A stretch of 64,000 nucleotides of DNA from SZUA-442 sp963759175 (GCA_963759175.1 CAVWXP010000010.1:62001-126000); one strand, 5' to 3'; shown: positions 25,707 through 36,766, counted from the stretch's first letter. The notes: generated by a model from the sequence alone, not told the origin. Program-made: numbers and translations.

Positions 25707-25722
25707 GCGGAAGGTAGGAACC

Positions 25723-27651
25723 ATGACCAACACCCCAACCCTCGACGCCAGGATCCCAACCGGACCGATCCAGGAGCGCTGGGACCAACACAAGTTCGAC
25801 GTCCACCTCGTCAATCCTGCGAACAAGCGCAAGTACGAGATCATCGTCATCGGCACGGGTCTCGCCGGTGCTTCGGCAGCCGCCACCTTCGGCGAGCTCG
25901 GCTACAAGGTGAAGGCGTTCACCTACAACGACTCCGCCAGGCGAGCGCACTCGATCGCTGCCCAGGGTGGCATCAACGGTGCGAAGAACTACGCCAACGA
26001 CGGCGATTCGATCTACCGGCTGTTCTACGACACCGTCAAGGGGGGCGACTTCCGCTCCCGCGAAGCGAACGTCTACCGGCTCGCTCAGGTATCGAACGCG
26101 ATCATCGACCAGGCAACCGCACAGGGCGTTCCGTTCGCCCGTGAATACGGCGGCCTCCTCGACAACCGCTCCTTCGGTGGCGCCCAGGTCTCTCGAACCT
26201 TCTATGCAAGGGGCCAGACCGGCCAACAGCTCCTCCTCGGCGCCTATCAGGCGCTGGAGCGCCAGGTCCATGCAGGATCGGTCGAGGTGTTCACCCGATC
26301 CGAGATGCTCGACGTCGTGATCAAGGACGACCGAGCCGTCGGCGCCGTGTTCCGCGATCTCGTGACGGGTGAGGTCACTGCACACTCCGCCCACGCCGTG
26401 GTGTTGGCCACCGGCGGCTACTCGAATGTGTACTTCCTGTCGACGAACGCCATGGCGTGCAACGTGACCGCCGCCTGGCGTGCCCATCGCAAGGGTGCGT
26501 ACTTCGCCAACCCGTGCTTCACACAGATCCACCCGACGTGCATCCCGGCGTCCGATGAACACCAATCGAAGCTGACGCTGATGTCCGAGTCGCTCCGCAA
26601 CGACGGTCGGATCTGGGTGCCGGTCGATCCCGATGACGCACGCTCCCCGAACGACATCCCCGAGGATGAACGGGACTACTACCTCGAACGGCAGTATCCG
26701 GCCTTCGGCAATCTGGTGCCGCGCGACGTCGCCTCTCGGGCGGCGATGCGCATGATCGACCAGAACCGTGGCGTGGGACCGCTCAAGAACGGCGTCTACC
26801 TGGACTTCGGCGAAGCCATCGATCGATTGGGCAAGGCGACGATCGCCGAACGCTACGGCAACCTCTTCGAGATGTACGAACGCATCACCGACGAGGACCC
26901 GTACACGGTGCCGATGCGGATCTATCCCGCACCCCACTACACGATGGGTGGGCTCTGGGTCGACTACAACCTGATGACGACCGTGCCGGGGCTCTATGCG
27001 ATCGGCGAGGCGAACTTCTCCGATCACGGGGCCAACCGGCTCGGGGCGTCCGCCCTCATGCAGGGTGTGGCCGACGGGTACTTCGTGCTCCCATACACGA
27101 TCGGCGACTACCTGTCGGACTGGCTGAACACCGACCCCGTGTCGACCGAAGACGAGGTCTTCAGGGAAGCGCTCGACGAGGTGGAGGATCGCACCCAGCG
27201 GTTCCTCGACATCAACGGGACGCGCTCCGTCGACTACTTCCACCGAAGGCTCGGCACCATCATGATCGACTACTGCGGCCTCGCACGGTCACGTGAAGGC
27301 CTGGAGAAGGCGATCGCTGAGATCCAGGCACTCCGGGCCGAGTTCTGGAGCGACCTCAAGGTGCTCGGAACCTCGGACAACCTGAACCAATCCCTCGAAC
27401 GGGCGGGTCGGGTCGCCGACTTCCTCGAACTCGGGGAGCTCATGTGCCGCGACGCCCTCGATCGGGAGGAGTCCTGTGGAGGGCACTTCCGGATCGAGCA
27501 CCAGACCGACGACGGCGAGGCGAGACGCGACGACGAAGGTTTCTCCTTCGTCTCGGCATGGGCATGGGAAGGCCCGTCGACGCCCCAGGTGCTCCACAAG
27601 GAGCCGCTGACATTCGAGTACGTACCTCCGAGCCAGAGGAGCTACAAGTAG
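25723..27651 (+). CDS. sdhA: succinate dehydrogenase / fumarate reductase flavoprotein subunit
   Basis: 642 residues. FAD-binding GTGLAGAS at 44-51, covalent flavin histidine His76 in RAHSIAAQGG, and substrate-site residues in the HPTCIP and ANRLGASALMQG regions. Oxidises succinate to fumarate in the TCA cycle; the b558-type complex could also run as fumarate reductase. GGAAGGTAGGAACC precedes the ATG, 16 bases after sdhC. Confidence 0.93.
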   Translation: MTNTPTLDARIPTGPIQERWDQHKFDVHLVNPANKRKYEIIVIGTGLAGASAAATFGELGYKVKAFTYNDSARRAHSIAAQGGINGAKNYANDGDSIYRLFYDTVKGGDFRSREANVYRLAQVSNAIIDQATAQGVPFAREYGGLLDNRSFGGAQVSRTFYARGQTGQQLLLGAYQALERQVHAGSVEVFTRSEMLDVVIKDDRAVGAVFRDLVTGEVTAHSAHAVVLATGGYSNVYFLSTNAMACNVTAAWRAHRKGAYFANPCFTQIHPTCIPASDEHQSKLTLMSESLRNDGRIWVPVDPDDARSPNDIPEDERDYYLERQYPAFGNLVPRDVASRAAMRMIDQNRGVGPLKNGVYLDFGEAIDRLGKATIAERYGNLFEMYERITDEDPYTVPMRIYPAPHYTMGGLWVDYNLMTTVPGLYAIGEANFSDHGANRLGASALMQGVADGYFVLPYTIGDYLSDWLNTDPVSTEDEVFREALDEVEDRTQRFLDINGTRSVDYFHRRLGTIMIDYCGLARSREGLEKAIAEIQALRAEFWSDLKVLGTSDNLNQSLERAGRVADFLELGELMCRDALDREESCGGHFRIEHQTDDGEARRDDEGFSFVSAWAWEGPSTPQVLHKEPLTFEYVPPSQRSYK

Positions 27652-28422
27652 ATGAACCTGACTCTCAAGGTCTGGCGCCAGGCCAACGCCGATGCCGAAG
27701 GTGCGTTCACGACGTACGAGGCGACCAACGTGTCACCGGATTCCTCGTTCCTCGAGATGCTCGACGAGGTGAACGAGCGCCTCAACGAGCTCGGCGAGGA
27801 GCCGATCGCCTTCGATCACGATTGCCGTGAGGGCATCTGTGGCACCTGTGGCGTGATGATCAACGGGGACCCGCACGGGCCCCAGAGCGGCACCGCGACG
27901 TGCCAGCTCCACATGCGCAAGTTCAACGATGGCGACGCGATCACCATCGAGCCGTGGCGTGCGGTCGCCTTCCCGGTGATCAAGGACCTGATCGTCGACC
28001 GGTCACCGTTCGATCGCATCATCGAAGCCGGCGGGTACATCTCGGTCAACACGGGAGCTGCTCCCGACGCCAACATCATCCGGGTACCCAAGGAGGCTGC
28101 CGACGCGGCCATGGACGCAGCCGCGTGCATCGGGTGTGCAGCTTGCGTCGCTGCGTGCCCGAACAGTGCAGCGAACCTGTTCACGGCTGCCAAGATGCAG
28201 CACCTGAATCTGCTGCCCCAGGGCCAACCCGAGCGCTACTCGCGTGCCGTGGCCATGGTCGAGACGATGGAGGAGTACTTCGGATCGTGCACGAACCACG
28301 GCGAGTGCGAGAAGGCGTGCCCGAAGAGCATCTCGATCGACTTCATCGCCATGATGAACCGCGACTACGTCAAGGCGCAGTTCAAGAACGCAGAGAAGAT
28401 CGGCCAGTCCAGGACGGGTTGA
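27652..28422 (+). CDS. sdhB: succinate dehydrogenase iron-sulfur subunit
   Basis: 256 residues. The N-terminal ferredoxin domain has Cys58, Cys63, Cys66 and Cys84 for the 2Fe-2S cluster; the C-terminal domain has CIGCAACVAACP and CTNHGECEKACP for the 4Fe-4S and 3Fe-4S clusters. Transfers electrons from SdhA to the cytochrome. The ATG follows the sdhA stop directly, with no spacer. Confidence 0.93.
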   Translation: MNLTLKVWRQANADAEGAFTTYEATNVSPDSSFLEMLDEVNERLNELGEEPIAFDHDCREGICGTCGVMINGDPHGPQSGTATCQLHMRKFNDGDAITIEPWRAVAFPVIKDLIVDRSPFDRIIEAGGYISVNTGAAPDANIIRVPKEAADAAMDAAACIGCAACVAACPNSAANLFTAAKMQHLNLLPQGQPERYSRAVAMVETMEEYFGSCTNHGECEKACPKSISIDFIAMMNRDYVKAQFKNAEKIGQSRTG

Positions 28423-28532
28423 CCACCGCCTTCGCCGCCCACGGGTGCAGTGGCGGCGAGCCGGGGCACGATCGGGTCACCGGACGGGCCTTGGGTACAC
28501 TGCCAGCGACCATTCCCACGAAAGGACTCCCA

Positions 28533-28916
28533 GTGGCCACGTTCCTGAGTGACGACCATTTCCTCGCAGCCAAAGAGGCACTCGCCGGCGATGCCGGGTT
28601 CCAGAACTCGATCGCAAACGTCGACCTCGCCGTGCAGTTCGACGTCACGGGCGCTCCCGATGGCGACGTGTCGTACTACCTCACCATCGCCGACGGTGCG
28701 GTGGACACGGACACCGGCCCCCTCGGCGATCCCGACGTCACGGTGACGAGCGACTACGCCACGTCGGTCGCCATCTCGAAGGGCGAACTGAACGTCCAGA
28801 TGGCCTTCATGACCGGCAAGATCAAGGTGGGCGGCAACATGGCCAAGATCATGATGCACCAGACCGTCCTCAACGACTACGCCAGGGTGCTCTCCGGCCT
28901 CGACGTGGAGTACTGA
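28533..28916 (+). CDS. SCP2 sterol-transfer-type lipid-binding protein
   Basis: 127-residue single-domain protein of the SCP2 fold: VSYYLTIADGAVDTDTG, DVTVTSDYATSVAISKGELNVQMAFMTGKIKVGGNMAKIM. Such domains bind acyl-CoA, sterol or other lipid. The GTG at 28533 follows AAAGGA. A strong terminator follows. The ligand is unknown; the fatty-acid genes in the window make acyl chains a reasonable guess. Confidence 0.8.
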   Translation: MATFLSDDHFLAAKEALAGDAGFQNSIANVDLAVQFDVTGAPDGDVSYYLTIADGAVDTDTGPLGDPDVTVTSDYATSVAISKGELNVQMAFMTGKIKVGGNMAKIMMHQTVLNDYARVLSGLDVEY

Positions 28917-28944
28917 GTCGTACGACACCACCACCCCTGACGTA

Positions 28945-28972
28945 GTGAAGGCGCCCCGTGGGGCGCCTTCAC
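28945..28972. terminator. two-way terminator between the SCP2 gene and hup
   Basis: Two 13-base arms (28945-28957 and 28960-28972) are perfect inverted repeats, GC-rich inside and starting GTGAAGG. It stands between convergent genes, 28 bases behind one stop and 22 from the other. Only a weak T stretch follows. Confidence 0.8.
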
Positions 28973-28994
28973 TCGTATCTGATAGGGGTCGACG

Positions 28995-29273
28995 TCAGCC
29001 TGGCTTGACGGCGTCCTTGAAGCCCTTGCCCGCCTTGAATGCGGGGACTCGGGTCGCCTTGACCTGGATCTCTGCACCCGTCTGGGGGTTGCGGGCCGTA
29101 CGTGCGGCTCGGTTGCGTGCCTCGAATGTACCGAAGCCTGTGATCGAGACCTTGCCCGAGGCAACCACGCCCGTCACGATGACGTCGAGCGTCTCGTTGA
29201 CGAGCTTTTCGGCCGTTGCCTTCGACTCGCCTGTGTTGCGAGCCACTGCCTCGATGAGTTCGCCCTTGTTCAT
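28995..29273 (-). CDS. hup: HU-family nucleoid DNA-binding protein
   Basis: 92 residues, the standard HU length, without the long basic tail of mycobacterial HU. MNKGELIEAVA start, GFGTFEARNRAART... and the arm region NPQTGAEIQVKATRVPAFKAGKGFKDAV are all present. It bends and packs DNA. AGGAGG lies before the ATG at 29273. Confidence 0.94.
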   Translation of the reverse strand: MNKGELIEAVARNTGESKATAEKLVNETLDVIVTGVVASGKVSITGFGTFEARNRAARTARNPQTGAEIQVKATRVPAFKAGKGFKDAVKPG

Positions 29274-29426
29274 TGGGAAACCTCCTGGGATTGTCCACGA
29301 CGATCGTGGAACGAATAACACGAGTGTAACTCTACCCAGCACCCGATTGTGTAGCAACAATAGGCATTCGGGAATGCCGGACGTGCGCGAACCCGATAGA
29401 GTAGCGGCCGGACCGGAGGCAGACCT

Positions 29427-30380
29427 TTGAAGAAGTACTGGACCAAGATCGCCATCGCCCTGGGACCCGCGATCGTCGCGGCCTCCGTCGTGTGGGTCTA
29501 TGCGACCACCAACAAGGAATACAACTTCCTGGTCACGCCCTGGTCATTGCGCGGGTACGAGACCGATCACGGCACCGTCTTCCTCGTGCTCGCCGCCCTC
29601 CTCCTCCTCGGTGGCATCGCCACATCGTGGGAGGGCACCCTCAAGAACGCCGTGTCATCTGCCATCGCGGCGTACTTCGTGATCGCTGCCACCCTGTTCG
29701 CCTTCGTCTTCGCCGAGGACGACATCACGGTCTCGGTGACGTCGGTGATGAACATCATGTTCTCACTGTTCGTCGCCGTGGCAACGGCGGTGGCGCTCCG
29801 AAGCCTCCTCGGGGATCGATCCAGACTGTTCAAGCGGGCCCTGCCCACGGCCATCATCGTGTTCGTCATCATGTTCGGCCTCGCCTCCGTTGCCGTCGTC
29901 GGAAGTGAGATCACGGCTCCCGTATGGGTGTTCGTGTTCATCGTCTTCCTGCTCTTCGCCGGGCTCTCTGTTGCGATCCGACCGATCAACATGGCAGCCA
30001 ATCGCATGCTCGTGATGTCAGCGGTCGCAGGTTGGGGCGTGATCACGCTGTCGGCTGGTGCGATTCGTCAGCATCTCCTCGACACCCAGTTGACGACCAT
30101 CCAGACGAACGGCGCCGTCGGTATCTCCGCCCAGTACAAGGACACCCAGGCTGCCCTGGGATGGTGGCTGGCCGGATTCGGGGCATTCGTGCTCTTCATC
30201 GGTGCGGTCGGCCTGTGGGCCAAGCGGCGTGACATCGTGTCCGCTCTCGCAAGGGCGCGCAAGCAGCGTGAGGCGGCGGAGAAGAGCGCCCGAGAGATCC
30301 AGGAAGCCGCCGATACCTATGCCAAGGAGCTCTCGGCGAGCCAGAGCACTGCCTCAGGATCGCCGACGCCGCCCTCGTGA
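29427..30380 (+). CDS. multi-span membrane protein of unknown function
   Basis: 317 residues, not recognised. About seven hydrophobic spans cover residues 5-270, with short loops; residues 270-300 are a charged helix that could form a coiled coil (ALARARKQREAAEKSAREI) and the tail is Ser/Thr/Pro-rich. The start is a TTG at 29427 with GGAGG in front. It stands alone between divergent hup and convergent mdh. Confidence 0.7.
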   Translation: MKKYWTKIAIALGPAIVAASVVWVYATTNKEYNFLVTPWSLRGYETDHGTVFLVLAALLLLGGIATSWEGTLKNAVSSAIAAYFVIAATLFAFVFAEDDITVSVTSVMNIMFSLFVAVATAVALRSLLGDRSRLFKRALPTAIIVFVIMFGLASVAVVGSEITAPVWVFVFIVFLLFAGLSVAIRPINMAANRMLVMSAVAGWGVITLSAGAIRQHLLDTQLTTIQTNGAVGISAQYKDTQAALGWWLAGFGAFVLFIGAVGLWAKRRDIVSALARARKQREAAEKSAREIQEAADTYAKELSASQSTASGSPTPPS

Positions 30381-30411
30381 CGACCGGGATCTGAATCGGT
30401 GCCGCTCGCCA

Positions 30412-30428
30412 TCGGCGGGATCCGCCGA
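30412..30428. terminator. short hairpin between convergent genes
   Basis: TCGGCGG and CCGCCGA around a GAT loop, 32 bases behind the membrane-protein stop and 18 bases from the mdh stop. Too short to be sure. Confidence 0.35.
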
Positions 30429-30445
30429 CTCGAGGTTGGGTGCGA

Positions 30446-31381
30446 CTAGGTGTCGAGCTCGGCCATCTCTGCGACCTTCGCCTTCACCGCATCGGCTGCC
30501 TCGACGAGACCCGAACGCTCCGTATCGGTCAGGTCGACCTCGACCACCGACTCCACGCCGTTGGCACCGAGCTTCGCAATGACCCCGAGGTAGACGTCGG
30601 AGATGCCGTACTGGCCCTCCATCCATGCACACACGGGCATCTCAGCACCCGAATCCTCGACGATCGCCCTCACCATCGATGCTGCAGCCGCCGATGGTGC
30701 GTAGTAGGCCGAGCCCGTCTTGAGGTAGGCGACGATCTCGGCGCCACCGTTGCGAGTACGGTCGACGAGCTCGTCGATGGTGGCCTGATCGAGGACATCC
30801 GCCAGTGCCCGATCGCCGACCTTGCACAAGGACGGAACCGGCACCATGGTCTCGCCGTGGGATCCGAGCGTCACAGCGGCGATATCGAGGACGTCGTGGT
30901 CTGCGACTTCGGCGATGAAGTGGGCGAACCGTGCGCTGTCGAGCATCCCTGCCTGACCGAGGACCTTGTGGCGCGGAAGGCCGGAGACCTCGGCGGCGAG
31001 CGTGGTCATCTGGTCGAGGGGGTTCGTCACGACGATGATCACTGCATCGGGCGAATACCTGACGATCTCCGTCGTGACGTCCCTGACGATCCCGGCATTG
31101 ACCCCGAGCAGATCCATCCTGCTCATCCCGGGCTTGCGCGGAAGACCTGCCGTGATGACGACGACGTCCGATCCCGCGGTGTCGGCGTAGTCGTTCGTGC
31201 CGGTCACCATGGTGCGATACCCGAGAACGGGACGCGACTGGTTCATGTCGAGCGCAAGACCCTGGGGAAGCCCTTCGACGATGTCCGTCATGACGACCTC
31301 GTCGACGATGTCCCACTCGGCTATCCGCTGTGCCGTCGTGGATCCGTACTTGCCAGCCCCGACAACCGTGACCTTGGACAT
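30446..31381 (-). CDS. mdh: malate dehydrogenase (NAD, LDH-like)
   Basis: 311 residues. Nucleotide-binding GAGKYGSTTA at 8-17, substrate arginines in GLPRKPGMSRMDLL, catalytic His in TLGSHGETMVP. It belongs to the LDH-like malate dehydrogenases and oxidises malate to oxaloacetate in the TCA cycle. AGGAG precedes the ATG. It follows icd on the same strand, with a heptad array in the gap. Confidence 0.92.
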   Translation of the reverse strand: MSKVTVVGAGKYGSTTAQRIAEWDIVDEVVMTDIVEGLPQGLALDMNQSRPVLGYRTMVTGTNDYADTAGSDVVVITAGLPRKPGMSRMDLLGVNAGIVRDVTTEIVRYSPDAVIIVVTNPLDQMTTLAAEVSGLPRHKVLGQAGMLDSARFAHFIAEVADHDVLDIAAVTLGSHGETMVPVPSLCKVGDRALADVLDQATIDELVDRTRNGGAEIVAYLKTGSAYYAPSAAAASMVRAIVEDSGAEMPVCAWMEGQYGISDVYLGVIAKLGANGVESVVEVDLTDTERSGLVEAADAVKAKVAEMAELDT

Positions 31382-31445
31382 GCCTGCGCTCCTGTGGATC
31401 GACGAAAGGTGCGGACCACAGGCTAGCCCAGAGCCGCGACCCCGA

Positions 31446-31514
31446 GCTCAAGGCTCAAGGCTCAAAGCCCAAAGCCCAAAGCCGCTCAAGAGCTCAAGGC
31501 TCAAGGCTCAAGGC

Positions 31515-31519
<5 letters not shown>
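31446..31519. repeat. heptad array between icd and mdh
   Basis: GCTCAAG-type units with two GCCCAAA units: five in phase from 31446 to 31480, then a phase break (31481-31491), then four more from 31492 to 31519. On the minus strand each unit carries TGA; the last unit supplies the icd stop at 31517-31515. It lies 65 bases from the mdh start. Confidence 0.85.
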
Positions 31520-32717
<1,198 letters not shown>

Positions 32718-32762
32718 GATTGCTCCGTTGTCTTCGGGATTCGTCGTGATCCGGGGGGAAAC

Positions 32763-33623
32763 CTAGGTTGCCGTGCGTGATCGGTGGGCCAACATGACCG
32801 TGTTGGCGAGGAGGGACGCACGTGTCATCGGCCCGACGCCACCCGGCACGGGGGTGATCGCCGAAGCGACTTCGACGACCTCGTCGAATGCTACGTCCCC
32901 GACGAGTCCATCATCGGTTCGGTTCGTGCCCACGTCGATGACGACGGCGCCGGGCTTGACGAAGTCCGCCGTGAACATGCCAGGCCTCCCCACGGCGGTT
33001 ACGAGGATGTCGGCCGTCCTGCAGACCGCGGCGAGGTCCGGGGTGCGCGAGTGGGCCTGGACGACGGTGGCGTCGGCCCCCTTGGCGCCGAGGAGCAATG
33101 CCATCGGCTTGCCGACGAGGAAGCTGCGCCCGACGACCACCGCCGTGACACCGGCCGTTGCGATCCCGTAGTGACCGAGGATCGTCATGACACCCGATGG
33201 TGTCGCGGGGAGAGGTCCCGGCCTGCCCAACAGCATGCGCCCGAGGTTGAAGGGGTGCAGACCATCTGCGTCCTTCGCCGGCGAGACACGCTCGACGGCC
33301 GCCTCACCGTCGAGGCCGTCGGGAAGCGGAAGCTGGACGATCATCCCCGTTACGTCGTCCCGGTGGTTGAGCTCGTCGACGGCGGCGAGCACATCGGCCT
33401 GGGTTGCCGAAGCCGGGAGCTGCACGTCGATGGAGTTGATCCCGGCCGCCTTGGCATCCTTGTGTTTGTACGACACGTAGACGTGGGAGGCTGGGTCATC
33501 ACCGACGAGCAGCGTCGCCAACCCGACGTGGTAGCCCACCTGGGCCAGTTCCGCCACCTGGGAGGCGACATCGGCCCGCACGACGGCGGCGACGTCCTTG
33601 CCGGACAGTATGTGTGCAGTCAA
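32763..33623 (-). CDS. folD: methylenetetrahydrofolate dehydrogenase / cyclohydrolase FolD
   Basis: 286 residues. Catalytic Tyr49 and Lys53 in HVYVSYKHKD, VQLPLPDG, SPAKDADGLHPFN and the cofactor loop VVVGRSFLVGKPMA are present. Produces 10-formyl-THF, the formyl donor used by the PurH and PurN enzymes encoded just upstream in the same operon. The ATG overlaps the purH stop by 4 bases. Confidence 0.94.
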   Translation of the reverse strand: MTAHILSGKDVAAVVRADVASQVAELAQVGYHVGLATLLVGDDPASHVYVSYKHKDAKAAGINSIDVQLPASATQADVLAAVDELNHRDDVTGMIVQLPLPDGLDGEAAVERVSPAKDADGLHPFNLGRMLLGRPGPLPATPSGVMTILGHYGIATAGVTAVVVGRSFLVGKPMALLLGAKGADATVVQAHSRTPDLAAVCRTADILVTAVGRPGMFTADFVKPGAVVIDVGTNRTDDGLVGDVAFDEVVEVASAITPVPGGVGPMTRASLLANTVMLAHRSRTAT

Positions 33624-35137
33624 TGTCGGAAATGCCTTTCACCCGTGAACATCAGTGCCATGTCGTGCTCGAGCGCTGCCTCGATCACCTCGTCGTCGCG
33701 CATCGAGCCACCCGGTTCGACGATCGCCGTGACGCCCGCCGCAGCGAGGGTGTCGGGGCCATCGCGGAACGGGAAGAACGCATCAGATGCGCACACAGCG
33801 CCCTCGGCGCGTTCCCCGGCCCTGGCGAGGGCACGTTCGGCGGCACCGACGCGACTCTGATCACCTGCGCCGACACCGACGGCGGCACCGTCGTTGACGA
33901 GGACGATCGCATTCGACTTCGTATGGGCGGCGATGATCCATGCCATGGCGAGGTCGCGCATCTCGGTGTCGGTCGGTGGTCGTGTCCGCGCCTCCCAGGC
34001 GAGCGTATCCGCGTCGACAGCGTCGGCCTTCTGGACGAGGAACCCGCCATCGATCGAGCGCACGTCGAGATCGTCGCTCGATGGCTCAGGGGCGATGAGG
34101 ATCCTGAGCTGCTTCTTGCGGGCCAGGACGGCTGCCGCTTCGTCGGTGATCGACGAGGCGACGACGATCTCGACGAAGTACTCCCTGATCGCCCGCGCCG
34201 TGTCGGCGTCGAGCTCGCCGTGCACGGCCACGACACCACCGAAGGCCGACAACGGGTCGCACGCCCAGGCCTTCGCGAAGGCATCGGCCGTCGTGGACCC
34301 CGTCGCCACACCGCAGGCGTTCATGTGCTTGAGGATCGCAACAGCTCCCTCGGGGAGATCCGAGGCCAGGCGCCACGCGGCGTCGGCGTCGGCCCAGTTG
34401 TTGAACGACATCTCCTTGCCCTGCACCTGGCGTGAACCGTTCCACCAGCCGTCGGTGTCCGCCGTCGCATAGAGCCCAGCGGGTTGATGGGGGTTCTCCC
34501 CGTAGCGCAGCGTCGCCCGCTGCTCGAGGGCGAGGACCAACCGGTCGGCACCATCACGCTCGAACCAGTTGACGATCGCCGCGTCGTACTGCGCCGTGCG
34601 GAAGAAGGCCTCCCTGGCGAAACGCCTGCGTTGATCCGATGTCGTACCGCCGGCATCGATGGCCGAGATGACCTCGCCGTAGCGATCCGGCGACACGATG
34701 GTCGCCACCCACGCATGGTTCTTCGCTGCTGCTCGGATCATCGTCGGACCGCCGATGTCGATCTGTTCGATGATCTCGCCTTCGGGGGCACCGGAGGCCG
34801 CAGTCTCCTCGAACGGGTACAGGTTGACGACCACCAATTGGAAAGGGCTGATACCGAAGTCCAGCAAGCTCTGGCGATGGTCCTGTTTCGCGAGGTCGGC
34901 GAGGATGCCGCCGTGGATCCGCGGGTGGAGCGTCTTCACCCGTCCGCCGAGCATCTCGGGAGCCCCCGTGACGTCCTCGACGCGTATCACGGGGAGACCC
35001 GCATCCTCGAGGTGCGTGGCGGTGCCACCCGAGGACACGATCTCGACTCCGCGATCGATGAGCGCTTCGGCGAAGGGAGTGAGGCCCCTCTTGTTCGATA
35101 CCGACACCAACGCCCGTCCGATGGGGATCCTCGGCAT
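33620..35137 (-). CDS. purH: bifunctional AICAR transformylase / IMP cyclohydrolase PurH
   Basis: 505 residues. N-terminal IMP cyclohydrolase domain (ALVSVSNKRGLTPFAEALIDRG, GRVKTLHPRIHGGIL) and C-terminal AICAR transformylase (RYGENPHQPA, KEMSFNN, the final DALFFPFRDGP-like DAFFPFRDGPD and TGERHFRH end). Performs the last two steps of IMP synthesis. The ATG at 35137 overlaps the purN stop as TGATG; a GTG one codon earlier is an alternative. Confidence 0.94.
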   Translation of the reverse strand: MPRIPIGRALVSVSNKRGLTPFAEALIDRGVEIVSSGGTATHLEDAGLPVIRVEDVTGAPEMLGGRVKTLHPRIHGGILADLAKQDHRQSLLDFGISPFQLVVVNLYPFEETAASGAPEGEIIEQIDIGGPTMIRAAAKNHAWVATIVSPDRYGEVISAIDAGGTTSDQRRRFAREAFFRTAQYDAAIVNWFERDGADRLVLALEQRATLRYGENPHQPAGLYATADTDGWWNGSRQVQGKEMSFNNWADADAAWRLASDLPEGAVAILKHMNACGVATGSTTADAFAKAWACDPLSAFGGVVAVHGELDADTARAIREYFVEIVVASSITDEAAAVLARKKQLRILIAPEPSSDDLDVRSIDGGFLVQKADAVDADTLAWEARTRPPTDTEMRDLAMAWIIAAHTKSNAIVLVNDGAAVGVGAGDQSRVGAAERALARAGERAEGAVCASDAFFPFRDGPDTLAAAGVTAIVEPGGSMRDDEVIEAALEHDMALMFTGERHFRH

Positions 35138-35775
35138 CACACCGCCTCGCTGACGTCATCGACACCGGCGAACCGGACCTGGCGGCCCTCGACCCGGAGC
35201 TCGCCGCGTCCGAAGGCGTCGACGACCTTCGGGTAGAGCCGGTGCTCCACGGTTCGGATCCGGGCGTGGAGACGGTCGGCATCGTCGCCGGGCAGCACCG
35301 GGACGGCCTCCTGGGCGATGATGGGGCCGTGGTCCACCTGCTCGTCGACGAAGTGGACGGTGACCCCTGTCAGCGTGACACCATGCTCGAGCGCCAATGG
35401 CACCGCCCTGGCGCCGGGAAACGACGGCAGCAGGGCCGGGTGGATATTGATGATGGCGTGGGGGAACCGCTCCATCGCTCGAGGGGCGAGGATGCGCATG
35501 AACCCTGCCAGGACGAGCCCTCGCGCACCGTGCTGCTCGGCGCGGTCGCAGATCGCGTCGGTGAACGATTCGCGGGACGGGCAACCCGCCCAGTCGACGA
35601 CCTCGGTGGCTATCGATGCGGCTGCCGCCCGCTCGAGACCCCCGACCATCGGTCGATCCGATATGACGACGACGATGCGGTACCCCAACGAAGAAGCCCG
35701 CTCCGCATCGATGAGTGCCTGGAGGTTCGTTCCGCCACCGGAGATCAGGACGGCGATCGGGAGCGGCTCAAACAT
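35137..35775 (-). CDS. purN: phosphoribosylglycinamide formyltransferase PurN
   Basis: 212 residues. SGGGTNLQALID near 12-23, catalytic NIHPALLPSFPG and the aspartate in HFVDEQVDHGPII. Transfers formyl from 10-formyl-THF to GAR. First gene of purN-purH-folD. Confidence 0.93.
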   Translation of the reverse strand: MFEPLPIAVLISGGGTNLQALIDAERASSLGYRIVVVISDRPMVGGLERAAAASIATEVVDWAGCPSRESFTDAICDRAEQHGARGLVLAGFMRILAPRAMERFPHAIINIHPALLPSFPGARAVPLALEHGVTLTGVTVHFVDEQVDHGPIIAQEAVPVLPGDDADRLHARIRTVEHRLYPKVVDAFGRGELRVEGRQVRFAGVDDVSEAV

Positions 35776-35783
35776 CGTGGGCG

Positions 35784-35789
35784 AGTCTA
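35784..35789 (-). promoter_or_regulatory. -10 box of a possible leaderless purN transcript
   Basis: TAGACT on the minus strand ends 8 bases before the purN ATG, with no Shine-Dalgarno site. It lies in the 67-base gap after sucD. Confidence 0.4.
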
Positions 35790-35842
35790 GAGGCCGGAGC
35801 GTCGGTGCATCCTGGTCACGCCGATCTCAGACGGCGTGTGGA

Positions 35843-36766
35843 TCAGCCCATGGCCCGGAGCATCGCCGCACCCATGTCGGTGGGTGTCGGTGCCACGACC
35901 ACGCCGGCCTCCGTCAGTGCGTCGATCTTGGCCGCCGCCGTGCCCTTCCCGCCCGAGATGATCGCTCCGGCATGCCCCATCCGCTTTCCGGGCGGTGCGG
36001 ACGTTCCCGCTATGAACCCCGCGACGGGCTTCGTCATGTTCTCGGTGATCCAGGCTGCTGCCTCCTCCTCGGCCGTGCCGCCGATCTCCCCGATCATGAT
36101 GACCCCTTCGGTGGCGGGATCGTCGTTGAACAAGGCGAGGCAATCGACGAAGTTCGTGCCGTTGACGGGGTCACCTCCGATGCCGATCGCCGTCGTCTGG
36201 CCGAGTCCGTTACGGGTCAGCTGGTAGACCGCCTCATAGGTGAGGGTGCCCGAGCGCGACACGACACCGATCGACCCCGGTGTATGGATGTAGCCGGGCA
36301 TGATGCCGATCTTGCACTCGCGCGGTGTGATGACTCCGGGACAGTTCGGCCCGACGAGCCGCACATCGCGCTCGGCGAGGTAGCGCTTCGCCACCACCAT
36401 GTCGGCAACCGGGATGCCCTCCGTGATGGCGATGATGAGGGACACCCCCGCATCAGCGGCCTCCATGATGGCGTCCGCGGCGAACGGCGGCGGCACGTAC
36501 ACCACCGATGCGTCGGCCCCGGTGGCGGCGACGGCCTCGGAGACGTCGCGGAAGATCGGAACGGACACCTCGTAGGTGTCCGGGCGATCCGGCACACCAC
36601 TGTGGTCGGTCTCACCCGTGAACACCTCGGTCTGCCCCGCCCTCGACGGATGGACCGCTCCCACCATGTTCGTCCCGTAGGCGATGGCCTTGTCGGTGTG
36701 GAAAGTCCCCGTCCTGCCCATGCCCTGGATCAGGACCTTCGTGTCCTTGTCGACGAGGACGCTCAT
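35843..36766 (-). CDS. sucD: succinyl-CoA synthetase alpha subunit
   Basis: 307 residues, a little longer than the usual 290. CoA-binding GMGRTGTFHTDKAI-like start, LVGPNCPGVITP, and the phosphorylated histidine His265 in RMGHAGAIISGG. Forms succinyl-CoA from succinate, or the reverse, in the TCA cycle. The ATG overlaps the sucC stop. Confidence 0.93.
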   Translation of the reverse strand: MSVLVDKDTKVLIQGMGRTGTFHTDKAIAYGTNMVGAVHPSRAGQTEVFTGETDHSGVPDRPDTYEVSVPIFRDVSEAVAATGADASVVYVPPPFAADAIMEAADAGVSLIIAITEGIPVADMVVAKRYLAERDVRLVGPNCPGVITPRECKIGIMPGYIHTPGSIGVVSRSGTLTYEAVYQLTRNGLGQTTAIGIGGDPVNGTNFVDCLALFNDDPATEGVIMIGEIGGTAEEEAAAWITENMTKPVAGFIAGTSAPPGKRMGHAGAIISGGKGTAAAKIDALTEAGVVVAPTPTDMGAAMLRAMG